DNA of 64,000 nt from Facklamia sp050409585 (GCF_050409585.1 NZ_JBNUPE010000008.1:1-64000); one strand, 5' to 3'; counted from the first letter of the stretch, positions 26,868 to 35,439 are shown. Translations and numbers: made by a program. Notes: generated from the letters alone by a model not told the origin.

Positions 26868-26874
26868 GACCCTT

Positions 26875-26910
26875 GAACGGTTAGAAGTCAATGACTTTTA
26901 GCCGTTCTTT
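26875..26910 (+). terminator. Rho-independent terminator
   Basis: GAACGGTTAGAAGTCA (26875-26890) pairs with TGACTTTTAGCCGTTC (26892-26907) with two G-U pairs, then TTTC. It lies between the oxidoreductase and helicase genes. Confidence 0.75.
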
Positions 26911-26928
26911 CATGAAGAAGGAGATTGT

Positions 26929-28197
26929 ATGAAGGAATTATCAAATACACAATTAAAAAAACACTGGCAAGAAAAACATTTTTCCGAGGCAACACCTATT
27001 CAAAAACAAGTCTATCCCTACCTTAAAAATGAAGAGCCGGTTGTAGCTATTTCGCCAACTGGTACGGGAAAAACACTGGCCTATTTGCTTCCTATCCTAG
27101 AAAAGATTGAAGTAAACCAACATCTACAAGCCATCATATTTGCCCCTACTCAAGAATTAGCTCAGCAGATTTTTTTAGTGGTGGATGAATGGAGCCGATT
27201 ACTTGGAATGACTTCTATGAGTATTGTTGGCGGTGCTAATGTCAAAAGACAAATTGAAAAATTAAAAAATAAACCGGAGCTTATTGTGGCAACTCCTGGA
27301 CGTTTTAATGAGTTACTAAAGCAAACATCTAAACTGAAGGTTCACACGGTTAAATGGATTGTCTATGATGAAGCAGACTATCTTTTTTCAAAAGGTGAGC
27401 AGCAAATAGCAGACATTGAAATGATTGAGAAACGCCTCATGAGAGATATTAAACGCTATTATTTTTCAGCTACTAAAAGTAAAGATTTTCTTGATTATTT
27501 ACAAGCAAAAAATTATGAATATGATCGTTTAGAAATTTCAATGCATTCAGCCAATATGCAAACTGAACATTTGTACCTAGAAGTTAACAATCGACAAAAA
27601 ACAAATATGTTAAAACGTTTGGCTCAAATTGAAAGCATGCAAGCGATTGTCTTTTTTGATCAAATTAGTGAGTTAGAAAGAGCTGCTGCAAAAATGATTT
27701 TTGAAAATTTATCCATATCTGTACTTCATAGTCAATTAACCAATCGAGAAAGACAAATGGCCTTAGAACAGTTTAGACAGCAAAAAACAATCTATTTATT
27801 AACGACGGATTTAGCTTCTAGAGGACTTGATATAGAAGGAATACCTTATGTTATTCATTATCATCCAGCACGAGATGTGCGGACTTATTATCATCGTTCA
27901 GGAAGAACTGGACGCATGGGGAATGAGGGATGTGCCATTTCACTGGTCAATCAACAAGAAGCTATAGACCTAAAAAATATGCTTGATGACAGTAGTATTC
28001 ACTTAGAAGAAAGAGTACTTTATGATCGTAAATTATTAAATGAATGGCCTGAGGAGGAAGAAATAAAACGGTCTAGTAAACGAATAACCAAGAGTAAATC
28101 ACATCCAAAAAAACCAAAAACAGCAGTCAAAGCTAAAAAGAAAAATCGTAAGCGTAATACTAAAAACATTGGGAAACCGCGCAAAAGGGAAAAATAA
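26929..28197 (+). CDS. DEAD-box RNA helicase, CshB-like
   Basis: 422 residues. Motifs: Q-motif TPIQKQVYP, Walker A SPTGTGKT (about 44-51), ATPGR (motif Ib), the DEAD box in VYDEADYLF (about 147-155), SAT in YYFSATKS, TTDLASRGLDIEG (motif V) and YYHRSGRTGRMG (motif VI). The last 45 residues are strongly basic (KKPKTAVKAKKKNRKRNTK), typical of cold-shock and ribosome-assembly helicases such as CshB. It would unwind RNA duplexes in ribosome assembly or mRNA turnover. GAAGGAGA supports the start. Confidence 0.92.
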   Translation: MKELSNTQLKKHWQEKHFSEATPIQKQVYPYLKNEEPVVAISPTGTGKTLAYLLPILEKIEVNQHLQAIIFAPTQELAQQIFLVVDEWSRLLGMTSMSIVGGANVKRQIEKLKNKPELIVATPGRFNELLKQTSKLKVHTVKWIVYDEADYLFSKGEQQIADIEMIEKRLMRDIKRYYFSATKSKDFLDYLQAKNYEYDRLEISMHSANMQTEHLYLEVNNRQKTNMLKRLAQIESMQAIVFFDQISELERAAAKMIFENLSISVLHSQLTNRERQMALEQFRQQKTIYLLTTDLASRGLDIEGIPYVIHYHPARDVRTYYHRSGRTGRMGNEGCAISLVNQQEAIDLKNMLDDSSIHLEERVLYDRKLLNEWPEEEEIKRSSKRITKSKSHPKKPKTAVKAKKKNRKRNTKNIGKPRKREK

Positions 28198-28249
28198 AAG
28201 CTTTACCTAAATTTTACAATAAATTTACAGTATCTTTTTATCATTGAGT

Positions 28250-28255
28250 TATAAT
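28250..28255 (+). promoter_or_regulatory. -10 box before the glycosyltransferase gene
   Basis: TATAAT, 39 nt before the ATG at 28295. TTTACA (28224-28229) lies 20 nt upstream, a poor spacing for a -35. Confidence 0.45.
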
Positions 28256-28294
28256 AATTATTAAGATAGGACATTAAGGTAAAGGAGAAGTGAA

Positions 28295-29446
28295 ATGAGA
28301 ATTTTAATAGCAACAGAAACATTTGTACCTGCTACAGATGGTATCTGTACACGCCTTGCTCATATGACAGTTGCTATGAAGGACTTGGGTCATGAAATAA
28401 TTGTCGTATCACCTGATTTAGGAATTACTGAGTATAAGGGTGTAGAAGTGATACCGATGGATTCTTTTAACTTTCCTTTATACAAATCACGTCCTTGGGG
28501 TTTACCTTCTCGCAAAATGAAAACAATTATTCAAAATTTTAAACCTGATATTATTCATGCAGTCAATCCATTTTTCATGGTAACTTCTGCTGTTAAATAT
28601 GCTAAGCAATTGGGAATTCCTTTATTAGCTTCCTACCATACACACTTGCCTGATTATCTTGATTCCTATAATTTACCGCTCTTGAAACCAATTCTATGGG
28701 ATTATATTCGCTTTTGGCATAATGACGCTGATTTAAATGTTACTGTTTCAGAAAGTTTAAAAGTAGAATTAATCCAACAGGGGATAGCTGCTGAAGGAGT
28801 TATGCCGCGTGGTATTGACCTTAAAAAGAGGCATCCTAAGTTTTTTGATCAGAATTTATATAACAAATGGACTTTTGGATTAGATAATCAAAAACTACTA
28901 GTCTATGTTGGACGACTTGCTGCTGAAAAAGATTTAGATCATTTATTACCAATCTTTTCTTACCGAGAGGATATCTGTTTAGCAATTGTTGGGGATGGTC
29001 CAGAGCGCCAACATTTAGAAGAATTATTTACAGGCACAAAAACGACCTTCACTGGCTTTTTAACTGGAGAAGACTTGTCTAAGGCATATGCAACAGGAGA
29101 CGCCTTTATATTCCCATCTGTTTCAGAAACTTTTGGCTTAGTTATTTCAGAATCGATGGCTTCAGGAGTTCCGGTAATCGCTGCTGAAAATGGTCCTACC
29201 CTAGAACAAATTACTCCCAACCAAACAGGAATGATTTATCAATCAGGGAATATAAAGTCATTAATGGAAGCTTTAAAGATTTTAGATAATCCTTTAAAGC
29301 TTAAGAAAATGGGGTTAAGAGCCCGTCGAGAAGCTGAAAAATATTCATGGAAAAACGCCACCAGCATGCTGTTAAATTATTATGAAGAAACAATTCATCT
29401 TAGTTCTCAAAAGCTCTCACATCTTAGTAAATTAGTAAATCAATAA
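28295..29446 (+). CDS. Glycosyltransferase family 4
   Basis: 383 residues, with the GT-B fold of GT4 retaining enzymes. The N-terminal half has ETFVPATDGICTRL, the form seen in lipid-linked glucosyl- and mannosyltransferases. The C-terminal half has LLVYVGRLAAEKDL and the EX7E-type motif in SVSETFGLVISESMASGVPVI (about 272-292). It probably adds a sugar to a membrane lipid or other acceptor; the acceptor is not readable from sequence. It has its own promoter and lies outside the polysaccharide cluster at 35-44 kb, which argues for a glycolipid role. Confidence 0.85.
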   Translation: MRILIATETFVPATDGICTRLAHMTVAMKDLGHEIIVVSPDLGITEYKGVEVIPMDSFNFPLYKSRPWGLPSRKMKTIIQNFKPDIIHAVNPFFMVTSAVKYAKQLGIPLLASYHTHLPDYLDSYNLPLLKPILWDYIRFWHNDADLNVTVSESLKVELIQQGIAAEGVMPRGIDLKKRHPKFFDQNLYNKWTFGLDNQKLLVYVGRLAAEKDLDHLLPIFSYREDICLAIVGDGPERQHLEELFTGTKTTFTGFLTGEDLSKAYATGDAFIFPSVSETFGLVISESMASGVPVIAAENGPTLEQITPNQTGMIYQSGNIKSLMEALKILDNPLKLKKMGLRARREAEKYSWKNATSMLLNYYEETIHLSSQKLSHLSKLVNQ

Positions 29447-29517
29447 AAGAGCAGCTCATCAAACGCTTAATAGGGTAAGGACAAAACAAAGGATTCGCAA
29501 AATGTAGTAATTTGTTA

Positions 29518-29523
29518 TATAAT
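29518..29523 (+). promoter_or_regulatory. -10 box before the GlsB-type gene
   Basis: TATAAT, 32 nt before the ATG at 29556; a good -35 is not seen. Confidence 0.4.
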
Positions 29524-29555
29524 TTATATAGAAATGAAAGAAAGAAGGTATAATT

Positions 29556-29801
29556 ATGGGACTTATTATGACTTTAATTGTTGGAGGAATCATTGGATGG
29601 TTAGCAGGTATGGTTCTAGGTAAAGATATTCCTGGGGGAGTTATTGGAAATATCATTGCTGGTATCATCGGTTCATGGATAGGTGGTCAATTCTTCTCTA
29701 ATTTTGGCCCTGTAGTATCTGGCATTGCTATTTTCCCATCATTAATTGGAGCGATTATTCTGATTGCAGTAGTATCCTTTGTCTTAAAGAAAACAAGATA
29801 A
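29556..29801 (+). CDS. GlsB/YeaQ/YmgE-type small membrane protein
   Basis: 81 residues. Glycine-rich hydrophobic segments (MTLIVGGIIGWLAGMVLG, IIAGIIGSWIGG, LIGAIILIAVVSFVL) give three membrane passes. This is the transglycosylase-associated family common in Gram-positive stress regulons (often linked with Asp23/Gls24 proteins), but its molecular function is unknown. GAAAGAAGG precedes the start. It is monocistronic: a promoter element lies upstream and a strong terminator follows 19 nt after the stop. Confidence 0.9.
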   Translation: MGLIMTLIVGGIIGWLAGMVLGKDIPGGVIGNIIAGIIGSWIGGQFFSNFGPVVSGIAIFPSLIGAIILIAVVSFVLKKTR

Positions 29802-29820
29802 GTTGATTAGCTTAACACTT

Positions 29821-29848
29821 AGGCGGGTTCATTGAACCTGCCTTTTTT
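29821..29848 (+). terminator. Rho-independent terminator
   Basis: AGGCGGGTTCA pairs with TGAACCTGCCT, followed by TTTTTT. One of the clearest terminators in the window. Confidence 0.9.
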
Positions 29849-29885
29849 CTTTATTTACTGATATTCTTATTTGGGAGGAAATGAC

Positions 29886-30677
29886 ATGGTGGAAAAACTG
29901 ACGTCTTATACTCAAACATTTAAAATAAATACTGATTGGTTTATCGATCCAGAAAATAAAAGTAATAATTTTACTAAACTATTAGAAGCTGTTCTGGAAA
30001 CTTCCACAAGGCATGATCAAGTTAATCAATTTGATCAAACTGACTCTATTTTGGGGCAGGATGAAAGTTGGGTAATTACGCAAAACATCTGCATGATCAA
30101 TCAACTGCCTCAATATGGTGATACGATTGAAGTTCAGACTAAGATTATTCAGGCCAACCGATTTTTATTAGAGCGGTGGTTCGAGATAAGGTCTAAAGAT
30201 CATCTTTTGTTAGAATGTCAGATGCAATTCGCGGTGATTAATTTAAAAACTAGGAAAATGGGCCGTATTGCTCATAAAAAGTTAGAAGAATTACAACTTA
30301 TTGACCACCAACAAGAGGTTAAGAAAATAAAGCTTAATTTTCCTGACGATATAACTCTTTGGAAAGAAAAAGACCAAGCTATAACAAATCAAGATATTGA
30401 TTTTAATCATCATGTCAATAATCTTGTTTATATAAATTGGTCCATTGGTAGTCTTCCTTCTTGGTTACAAAATAATTATGACATAAAAAACTTAGCGATT
30501 AAGTATGGTCGAGAGTTGCTTAGAGAGCATCAAGTTAAAATTCTTACAGAGGCTAATGTCAAATTAGAGACTCAAACTGATGCTAAAAAAATAATAACTT
30601 ATCAAACTATTTATAATGCTACTAATCAGCAAGAAGCGGCTCGGATTGAAATCGAATGGCTGGAAAAAGAGCTGTAA
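29886..30677 (+). CDS. Acyl-ACP thioesterase
   Basis: 263 residues from ATG 29886, placed 6 nt after GGGAGGAA; an in-frame TTG at 29871 would include the ribosome site. This is a double hot-dog thioesterase that releases fatty acids from acyl-ACP. The second half holds DINFNHHVNNLVYINW-type residues (DFNHHVNN, about 173-180), which supply the catalytic Asn and His. The first half has the related STRHDQVNQFDQ region. The product length specificity is unknown. map follows after 45 nt behind its own -10 box. Confidence 0.85.
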   Translation: MVEKLTSYTQTFKINTDWFIDPENKSNNFTKLLEAVLETSTRHDQVNQFDQTDSILGQDESWVITQNICMINQLPQYGDTIEVQTKIIQANRFLLERWFEIRSKDHLLLECQMQFAVINLKTRKMGRIAHKKLEELQLIDHQQEVKKIKLNFPDDITLWKEKDQAITNQDIDFNHHVNNLVYINWSIGSLPSWLQNNYDIKNLAIKYGRELLREHQVKILTEANVKLETQTDAKKIITYQTIYNATNQQEAARIEIEWLEKEL

Positions 30678-30682
30678 TTCGT

Positions 30683-30688
30683 TATAAT
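30683..30688 (+). promoter_or_regulatory. -10 box of map
   Basis: TATAAT just after the thioesterase stop, 35 nt before the map ATG. A weak TGGAAA (30661-30666) lies 16 nt upstream. Confidence 0.5.
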
Positions 30689-30722
30689 AGATTCGATAAT
30701 GAAATTAGAAAGAAGGCTATTA

Positions 30723-31481
30723 ATGATCACACTTAAATCTGAAAGAGAAATTCAAGCCATGAAAGAATCAGGAAAAATCCTTTCTGATATTCATGTAGCA
30801 TTACGGGATTTTATAAAAGCGGGGCTAACTACTAAACAAATCGATCAATTTGTTCAAAATAAAATTGAAGCAGCTGGAGCTGTCGCTGCCCAAATCGGCT
30901 ACGAAGGTTATAAATTTGCTACTTGCACCAGTGTTAATGACGAGATATGTCACGGTTTCCCATCTAATCGTAGCTTAAAAGCTGGTGATATAATAAAGGT
31001 AGACTTCTGTGTAGATTTTAATGGAGCTATCTCTGATTCTTGTTGGTGTTATGCGGTAGGTAAAATTAGTCCAGAGCATAAGCGATTAATGGAGGTTACC
31101 AAGGAAGCATTATATCGCGGGATTGAACAAGCTAGACCTGGGAATCGTATAGGGGATATTGGACATGCTATTCAAACATATGTGGAAAAAGAGGGCTTTG
31201 GTGTAGTTCGCGACTTTATTGGTCACGGTATTGGTCCTACTATCCATGAAGAACCAGCTGTTCCTCACTATGGTATAAAAGGCAAGGGACTTCGATTAAA
31301 AGAAGGTATGACAATTACCATTGAACCAATGGTAACCACAGGAGATTGGAAAATGAAGATGGATGCCAACGGTTGGACGGCCAGAACCCGAGACGGAGGA
31401 TACTGTGCCCAGTACGAGCATTCATTAGCTATTGGACCAGACGGACCTATTTTATTGACTCAACAGGAAAATGAAATATAA
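30723..31481 (+). CDS. map: Type I methionine aminopeptidase
   Basis: 252 residues from ATG 30723, after AGAAAGAAGG; an upstream start at 30699 adds eight non-conserved residues. It removes the first Met from new proteins. The five metal ligands are recognisable: Asp in VDFCVDFNG, Asp in ISDSCW, His in IGHGIGPTIHEEP, Glu in TIEPMV and Glu in YEHSLAI. The sequence GWTARTRDGGYCAQYEHS is typical of the family. No gene of an obvious operon partner follows; an IS remnant lies directly downstream. Confidence 0.96.
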   Translation: MITLKSEREIQAMKESGKILSDIHVALRDFIKAGLTTKQIDQFVQNKIEAAGAVAAQIGYEGYKFATCTSVNDEICHGFPSNRSLKAGDIIKVDFCVDFNGAISDSCWCYAVGKISPEHKRLMEVTKEALYRGIEQARPGNRIGDIGHAIQTYVEKEGFGVVRDFIGHGIGPTIHEEPAVPHYGIKGKGLRLKEGMTITIEPMVTTGDWKMKMDANGWTARTRDGGYCAQYEHSLAIGPDGPILLTQQENEI

Positions 31482-31653
31482 TTTAATTGTTTAAAAATAA
31501 AAACAAGGGGTTGGAACAAAAGCCCTGAATAATTAAAGAAAGTTCGGTAAACGGTACAATCGTTAATCGGACTTTTTCTTTAACAATATAAACATAGAAA
31601 GCGTTTCCTAATATAATAGTAGGAAACACAAAACTATTTAGGAGGGGCTTTCT

Positions 31654-32013
31654 ATGTAGCAACAGTGTATTATGAATTAAACTTGCTTTCCTTTGAGAAG
31701 ATCCAATACTAAGCGAGCTCTACGAGGAGCAATTCGAACAGATTCCAGAAGCAAATATTCGCCCACTTGAACTTGCCGATGGGCGACCTGTTTATCATCC
31801 TCGTGTCTTACTTAAAGTATTGTTATTTGCTTGTTCTAAAGGCAATTTTTCAGGCCGTCGTCTCAAAAAGTATCACCGAAAAACTGCCTAGGATTTTATT
31901 CCTCGTAAAGAAAAACACACCACTTGTCAAGCGACATCAACGGTCGCAATAGCTTTTCTAAGACCGATGTCGAGCGAATATTTATGGCCAATAATCTACG
32001 TCAATACGCAAAG
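31654..32013 (+). pseudogene. IS1182-type transposase remnant
   Basis: The old start codon is followed at once by TAG (ATG TAG CAA CAG), probably from TAT. After further stops the N-terminal region is clear: SELYEEQFEQIPEANIRPLE and GRPVYHPRVLLKVLLFACSK, then FSGRRLKKY. It then breaks off and resumes in another frame with the family's C-terminal end GRNSFSKTDVERIFMANNLR and a stop at 32011-32013. The catalytic middle is deleted. It cannot be functional. Confidence 0.8.
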
Positions 32014-32014
32014 T

Positions 32015-32057
32015 AGCGAGCCCAGATTGGAAAGTAACTTTCCAATCTGGGCTCGCT
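32015..32057. repeat. 43-bp perfect palindrome in the IS1182 remnant
   Basis: Arms of 21 bp (AGCGAGCCCAGATTGGAAAGT, 32015-32035, and its exact complement 32037-32057) around a single central A. It starts directly after the transposase stop codon. No U-run follows, so it is not a standard terminator. Confidence 0.9.
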
Positions 32058-32122
32058 GTAAATTTTGAGGCAAGGCTGAGCAGCCCTTTTGTTCCAGCCC
32101 CTTGTTTTTATGATTGAAGCCT

Positions 32123-33235
32123 TTAGGAAATAATTGATTGATAGAGTTTTTCATAGCGGCTAATTATTTCATCCCATTTGAAGGGGTTGATTGCTTCTAA
32201 AGCATCTTGAGACAAACGTTCATAATGGTTTAAAATATAAAGAATTGCTTGATCGAAAGCTGTTTGATCAAATCGATCTACAGAAACGCCTACATGGTAA
32301 TTTTTAAAAAATGAATCGAATCCTTCGTTTTGAGTATAGATTACTGGCAAACCTTGACTCATTGCTTCTGGATAGACTAATCCAAAGGTTTCAGGGAAAG
32401 ATAGTAGGGCGAAAAGATCCATTGAACGATATAAACTGACCATTTCAGCTTTGTTTAAAGCGCCGTGGTAGGTAATATGATCCATTGCTTGCAATTGCTT
32501 GAGAATTTTAGCATCCCAATTGGGACCAGCAATATGTAACTCCGCTGCTTGGTATTTTTTTGAAAAGTGTTCGATCATTTTAGCTAATTCAACAAAACGT
32601 TTACCAGAAGATACTTTACCAGCGGTTACAATACGCAGTGGCTGATGACAAATAAATTTCTTTTCATTGAAGCGATTGTTATGCCAATAATCATCAATGC
32701 CGTTAGCAATGACCTGGCTTTTACCTTTAAGATTATCCAATTCTTTAGTGGGTATAAAGCGATTAAAAACCTGTTGGTAAGTATTTTGTGAAATAAAGAT
32801 AATCTGCTTGGCATCGCGCAGAATATCTAAGCCCACATTTCGCATCCATGGCATTTTTTCAAAAAAAGTATGTAGGTCCGCATTGCGTACAGCAACAATA
32901 TAGGGGACATGATATTTAAGATAAACTTGTCTAGCTAACCAACCATTTGAAAAGAGTGAGTGTGCATGAGTAAGATCAAAGCTATCTAAACTGTATGATT
33001 CTTTTAAATCTTGCCAAATCTTATGGTGTTTAAGTGGAAAAAACCAGCGCATCCATTGATCGTGATTTCTAGATAGATTTAAGTAATCTCCACTAGCTGC
33101 TACTCTTTCTTGAGGGAATTGATGCGAAATGGGGACATAAACTTTTAATTTATGTCCCTGCTTTACTTGACGATCATAGACTTGTTTAAATAAACCAGAA
33201 GTTGAGAAATAGGAATTAATATGTAAAATATCCAT
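32123..33235 (-). CDS. Glycosyltransferase family 4
   Basis: 370 residues, GT-B fold. The N-terminus MDILHINSYFSTSGLFKQVY carries the glycine-poor acceptor loop; FDLTHAHSLFSNGWLA and VPYIVAVRNADLHTFF are typical of GT4. The C-terminal half has RIVTAGKVSSGKRF and the donor motif SFPETFGLVYPEAMSQGLPVI (about 288-308) with both Glu residues. Donor and acceptor are unknown. It is the last gene of a minus-strand operon after flavodoxin, an M29 aminopeptidase and a small membrane protein, 5 nt behind the latter. An IS remnant follows its stop. Confidence 0.83.
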   Translation of the reverse strand: MDILHINSYFSTSGLFKQVYDRQVKQGHKLKVYVPISHQFPQERVAASGDYLNLSRNHDQWMRWFFPLKHHKIWQDLKESYSLDSFDLTHAHSLFSNGWLARQVYLKYHVPYIVAVRNADLHTFFEKMPWMRNVGLDILRDAKQIIFISQNTYQQVFNRFIPTKELDNLKGKSQVIANGIDDYWHNNRFNEKKFICHQPLRIVTAGKVSSGKRFVELAKMIEHFSKKYQAAELHIAGPNWDAKILKQLQAMDHITYHGALNKAEMVSLYRSMDLFALLSFPETFGLVYPEAMSQGLPVIYTQNEGFDSFFKNYHVGVSVDRFDQTAFDQAILYILNHYERLSQDALEAINPFKWDEIISRYEKLYQSIIS

Positions 33236-33240
33236 ATTAT

Positions 33241-33522
33241 CTACTCTTGCCCTTCTTCGATTAGGGCTTCTAATGAAGAAAGTCGATTTTCTAAATCTTC
33301 AACTTTTTGATTCATGGCAGCTTGACTGCCTTCATATTCTTTCGTTGTTGGAATAGAGAAAGCTTTTACAGACAGATAAACAAGTAAGAAGAAAATAATG
33401 ATGCCGATGATTAGAAGCGGCCAACCGGTTCGGTCTACCCGTCGATCTATTTCTTCAATGTGTTTGGTTATTTCTTCTTCAAAATTTGTGTTAAAGTTTG
33501 AAGGGGTTACCATCCTTAACAC
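33241..33522 (-). CDS. Small single-pass membrane protein with coiled coil
   Basis: 93 residues. One membrane segment (about 36-57, GWPLLIIGIIIFFLLVYLSV) is followed by a C-terminal coiled coil (about 72-93, MNQKVEDLENRLSSLEALI). The N-terminal part is acidic and also helical. I do not recognise a family. It is tightly placed between the aminopeptidase gene (15 nt) and the glycosyltransferase gene (5 nt), so it could anchor or scaffold the glycosyltransferase; this is inference. AAGGAGGTG upstream supports the start. Confidence 0.7.
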   Translation of the reverse strand: MLRMVTPSNFNTNFEEEITKHIEEIDRRVDRTGWPLLIIGIIIFFLLVYLSVKAFSIPTTKEYEGSQAAMNQKVEDLENRLSSLEALIEEGQE

Positions 33523-33537
33523 CTCCTTCTAAAGTGA

Positions 33538-34779
33538 TTAAAATGCCCATTCACCTTTACGGAAGATCGGGGTAACAGTACCATCTACTGAGATTCCATC
33601 AACATTCATTTCCGCATTTCCTACCATAAAGTCCACGTGAACATTCGAGCGATTAAGTCCCACTTCCTCTAGCTCTTTTTGGCTCATTTTAGCACCATTT
33701 TTTACAGAAGTAGCGTAGGCTTGTCCTAATGCGATGTGGTTAGAAGCATTTTCGTCAAATAGAGTATTGAAGAAGATAATGCCTGATTGAGAAATTGGTG
33801 ATTGATGCGGAACAAGCGCTACTTCACCTAAGGAATCAGAACCCTCATTTTCTTCTACCAGTTGACGTAAGGTTTCTTCACCTTCTTTGGCTGATACTTC
33901 GGTAACTTTACCGTCTTTGAAAGTGAATTTCATTTCATCAATTATAGTTCCACCATAAGCTAATGGTTTAGAAGAAGAAATATAGCCCTCTGCACGTCTT
34001 GAATCTGGAGCTGTAAAGACTTCTTCTGTAGGCATGTTAGCAATAAAGACTTCGCCTTTTTCATTAAGTGATCCGGCACTTTCCCAGACATGGTTTTTAG
34101 GTAAGCCGACAGTGAAATCAGTTCCAGGTCCTGTATAATGCAACTGATCGAATTGTTGTTCATTAAGGAAGCGTGCTTTTTCGCTAAGACGTTCTTCATG
34201 TTCATCCCAGGCTTTAATTGGGTCTTCTTCATAAATACGTGTTGTTTTAAAAATTTGATCCCATAAAGCGTCTACTTGTTCTTCAGAAGTTTTTAGTTCA
34301 GGGAAAACAAGAGCAGCCCACTCTTTACCTGCACCTGCAACAACTAACCATGAAACAAGATTTGATTGTGTCGCAATACGTACATCTTTCATAGCTTGAG
34401 AAGAAGCACGGTTTGCTGCGTTTATTTTTGCAGGATCAATTCCTTTAAGAACATTTGGATCACTTGAACGTAGTGAGATACGTTTAGCTCTTTTTTCTAC
34501 AAAGTAATTGCCTTCATCAATTATAAATTGCGGAATATCGGTCAGTGTTTCTTCAGATTGATGGGTAAAATGAAGACGAGTTAATGTATCGTCTGCCCAA
34601 TTTACTTTAACAAACTTAGCACCTGCTTTGTAAGCAGCTTCAGTCACTAAGCGAACTAATGGGGCTTGATCAAGATCAGCGAAAATTAAAATATAATCTT
34701 CTTTACTAACTGCAATTCCTTTATTGACGATTAAGTTTGCATATTTTTCAAGAAGTTGATCAAAATTTTTTAAAGTCAT
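33538..34779 (-). CDS. M29 family aminopeptidase (PepS/AmpS-like)
   Basis: 413 residues, the usual length of the thermophilic-aminopeptidase M29 group. Family cues are the N-terminal YANLIVNKGIAVSKEDYILI, GPGTDFTVGLP, the metal-binding FIANMPTEEVFTAP and the C-terminal NRSNVHVDFMVGNAEMNVDG. It would remove N-terminal amino acids from peptides in the cytosol using a pair of metal ions. It follows flavodoxin at 15 nt. The unusual gene company (flavodoxin, small membrane protein, glycosyltransferase) gives no clear shared pathway. Confidence 0.92.
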   Translation of the reverse strand: MTLKNFDQLLEKYANLIVNKGIAVSKEDYILIFADLDQAPLVRLVTEAAYKAGAKFVKVNWADDTLTRLHFTHQSEETLTDIPQFIIDEGNYFVEKRAKRISLRSSDPNVLKGIDPAKINAANRASSQAMKDVRIATQSNLVSWLVVAGAGKEWAALVFPELKTSEEQVDALWDQIFKTTRIYEEDPIKAWDEHEERLSEKARFLNEQQFDQLHYTGPGTDFTVGLPKNHVWESAGSLNEKGEVFIANMPTEEVFTAPDSRRAEGYISSSKPLAYGGTIIDEMKFTFKDGKVTEVSAKEGEETLRQLVEENEGSDSLGEVALVPHQSPISQSGIIFFNTLFDENASNHIALGQAYATSVKNGAKMSQKELEEVGLNRSNVHVDFMVGNAEMNVDGISVDGTVTPIFRKGEWAF

Positions 34780-34794
34780 AGTATACCTCTTTCC

Positions 34795-35244
34795 TTATTG
34801 ATTTAATTTTTCAGCAATACCATCAGCTAAAGCTTGAAGACGTTCAATATCCTCACCTTCGGCATTTAAGTTAATTTTACATGATGGGCCACCAGCTTGA
34901 GCGCCTACTTTTAAAAATTGTTTTTCAAAGTGATCGACAGCACCACAAAAGACTTCATAGTAAGTATCGCCTGAACCAAAAACACCAAAGACTTTATCTG
35001 ATAGATCTAATTCACCCAAATCATCGTAAAAATCTAGCATTTCGTCTGGTAGTACTCCATCGACTCCGTAAGTATAAGAACCGATTAATACAGCATCATA
35101 TTCTAAAAAGTCTTCTGCATCTGCTTGCATGACTTCAACCACATCAGTAGTGATACCGTGAGCTTCAAGACGCTCAGCAATAATATCAGCCATTTCTTCG
35201 GTATTTCCAGTAAGACTTGCAAAAATGATTAATGCCTCTGCCAT
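34795..35244 (-). CDS. Flavodoxin
   Basis: 149 residues, a short-chain flavodoxin. The FMN phosphate loop is ASLTGNTEEMA (about 9-19), with further FMN contacts in GSYTYGVDGVLPDEM and FGSGDTYYEVFCGAVDHFE. It carries electrons at low potential in the cytosol; the partner enzyme is not in this window. It is the first gene of the minus-strand operon. A -10 box (ATTATA on plus, 35286-35291) lies about 40 nt upstream of the start. Confidence 0.93.
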   Translation of the reverse strand: MAEALIIFASLTGNTEEMADIIAERLEAHGITTDVVEVMQADAEDFLEYDAVLIGSYTYGVDGVLPDEMLDFYDDLGELDLSDKVFGVFGSGDTYYEVFCGAVDHFEKQFLKVGAQAGGPSCKINLNAEGEDIERLQALADGIAEKLNQ

Positions 35245-35285
35245 TATATTCCCCCTTAAGGTTAAGTTGTTTTAAACCTTGTGTT

Positions 35286-35291
35286 ATTATA
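35286..35291 (-). promoter_or_regulatory. -10 box of the flavodoxin operon
   Basis: TATAAT on the minus strand, about 42 nt before the flavodoxin start. The -35 is not clear. Confidence 0.45.
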
Positions 35292-35395
35292 TCAAACTTC
35301 ATAGCAATTGTGGACCTCAATTCCTATTAGGTTAAGAAGTAGGAGTAAATTTAGGAAGAAATTATGAAGAATGAATCTAGCTAGATTTGTTATGC

Positions 35396-35401
35396 TATAA
35401 T
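35396..35401 (+). promoter_or_regulatory. Extended -10 of the polysaccharide cluster
   Basis: TGC-TATAAT, 38 nt before the galE ATG. No convincing -35; the extended TG motif may replace it. It is the only clear promoter I see for the run of genes to 44.5 kb. Confidence 0.55.
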
Positions 35402-35439
35402 TAATCAGAATATAAATAAGCTAAGGATGGAGGCTATAT

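Larger units (their letters stand above)
31498..32112 (+). mobile_element. Decayed IS1182-type element with internal deletion
   Basis: Ends are near-identical inverted repeats: AAAAACAAGGGGTTGGAAC at about 31500 and the complement of GTTCCAGCCCCTTGTTTTT (32091-32109), one mismatch. About 610 bp remain of an expected 1.7-1.9 kb. A leader hairpin (CATAGAAAGC 31593-31602 with GCTTTCTATG 31647-31656) encloses an inner GTTTCCTA/TAGGAAAC stem and spans the old ribosome site AGGAGGGG and start codon. A 43-bp palindrome lies near the right end (32015-32057). This fills the non-coding stretch between map and the minus-strand glycosyltransferase. Confidence 0.8.

Noticed and set aside
31767..31952. 61-codon plus-strand ORF in the IS1182 remnant
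   Set aside because: It is out of frame with the recognisable transposase fragment and has no ribosome site.
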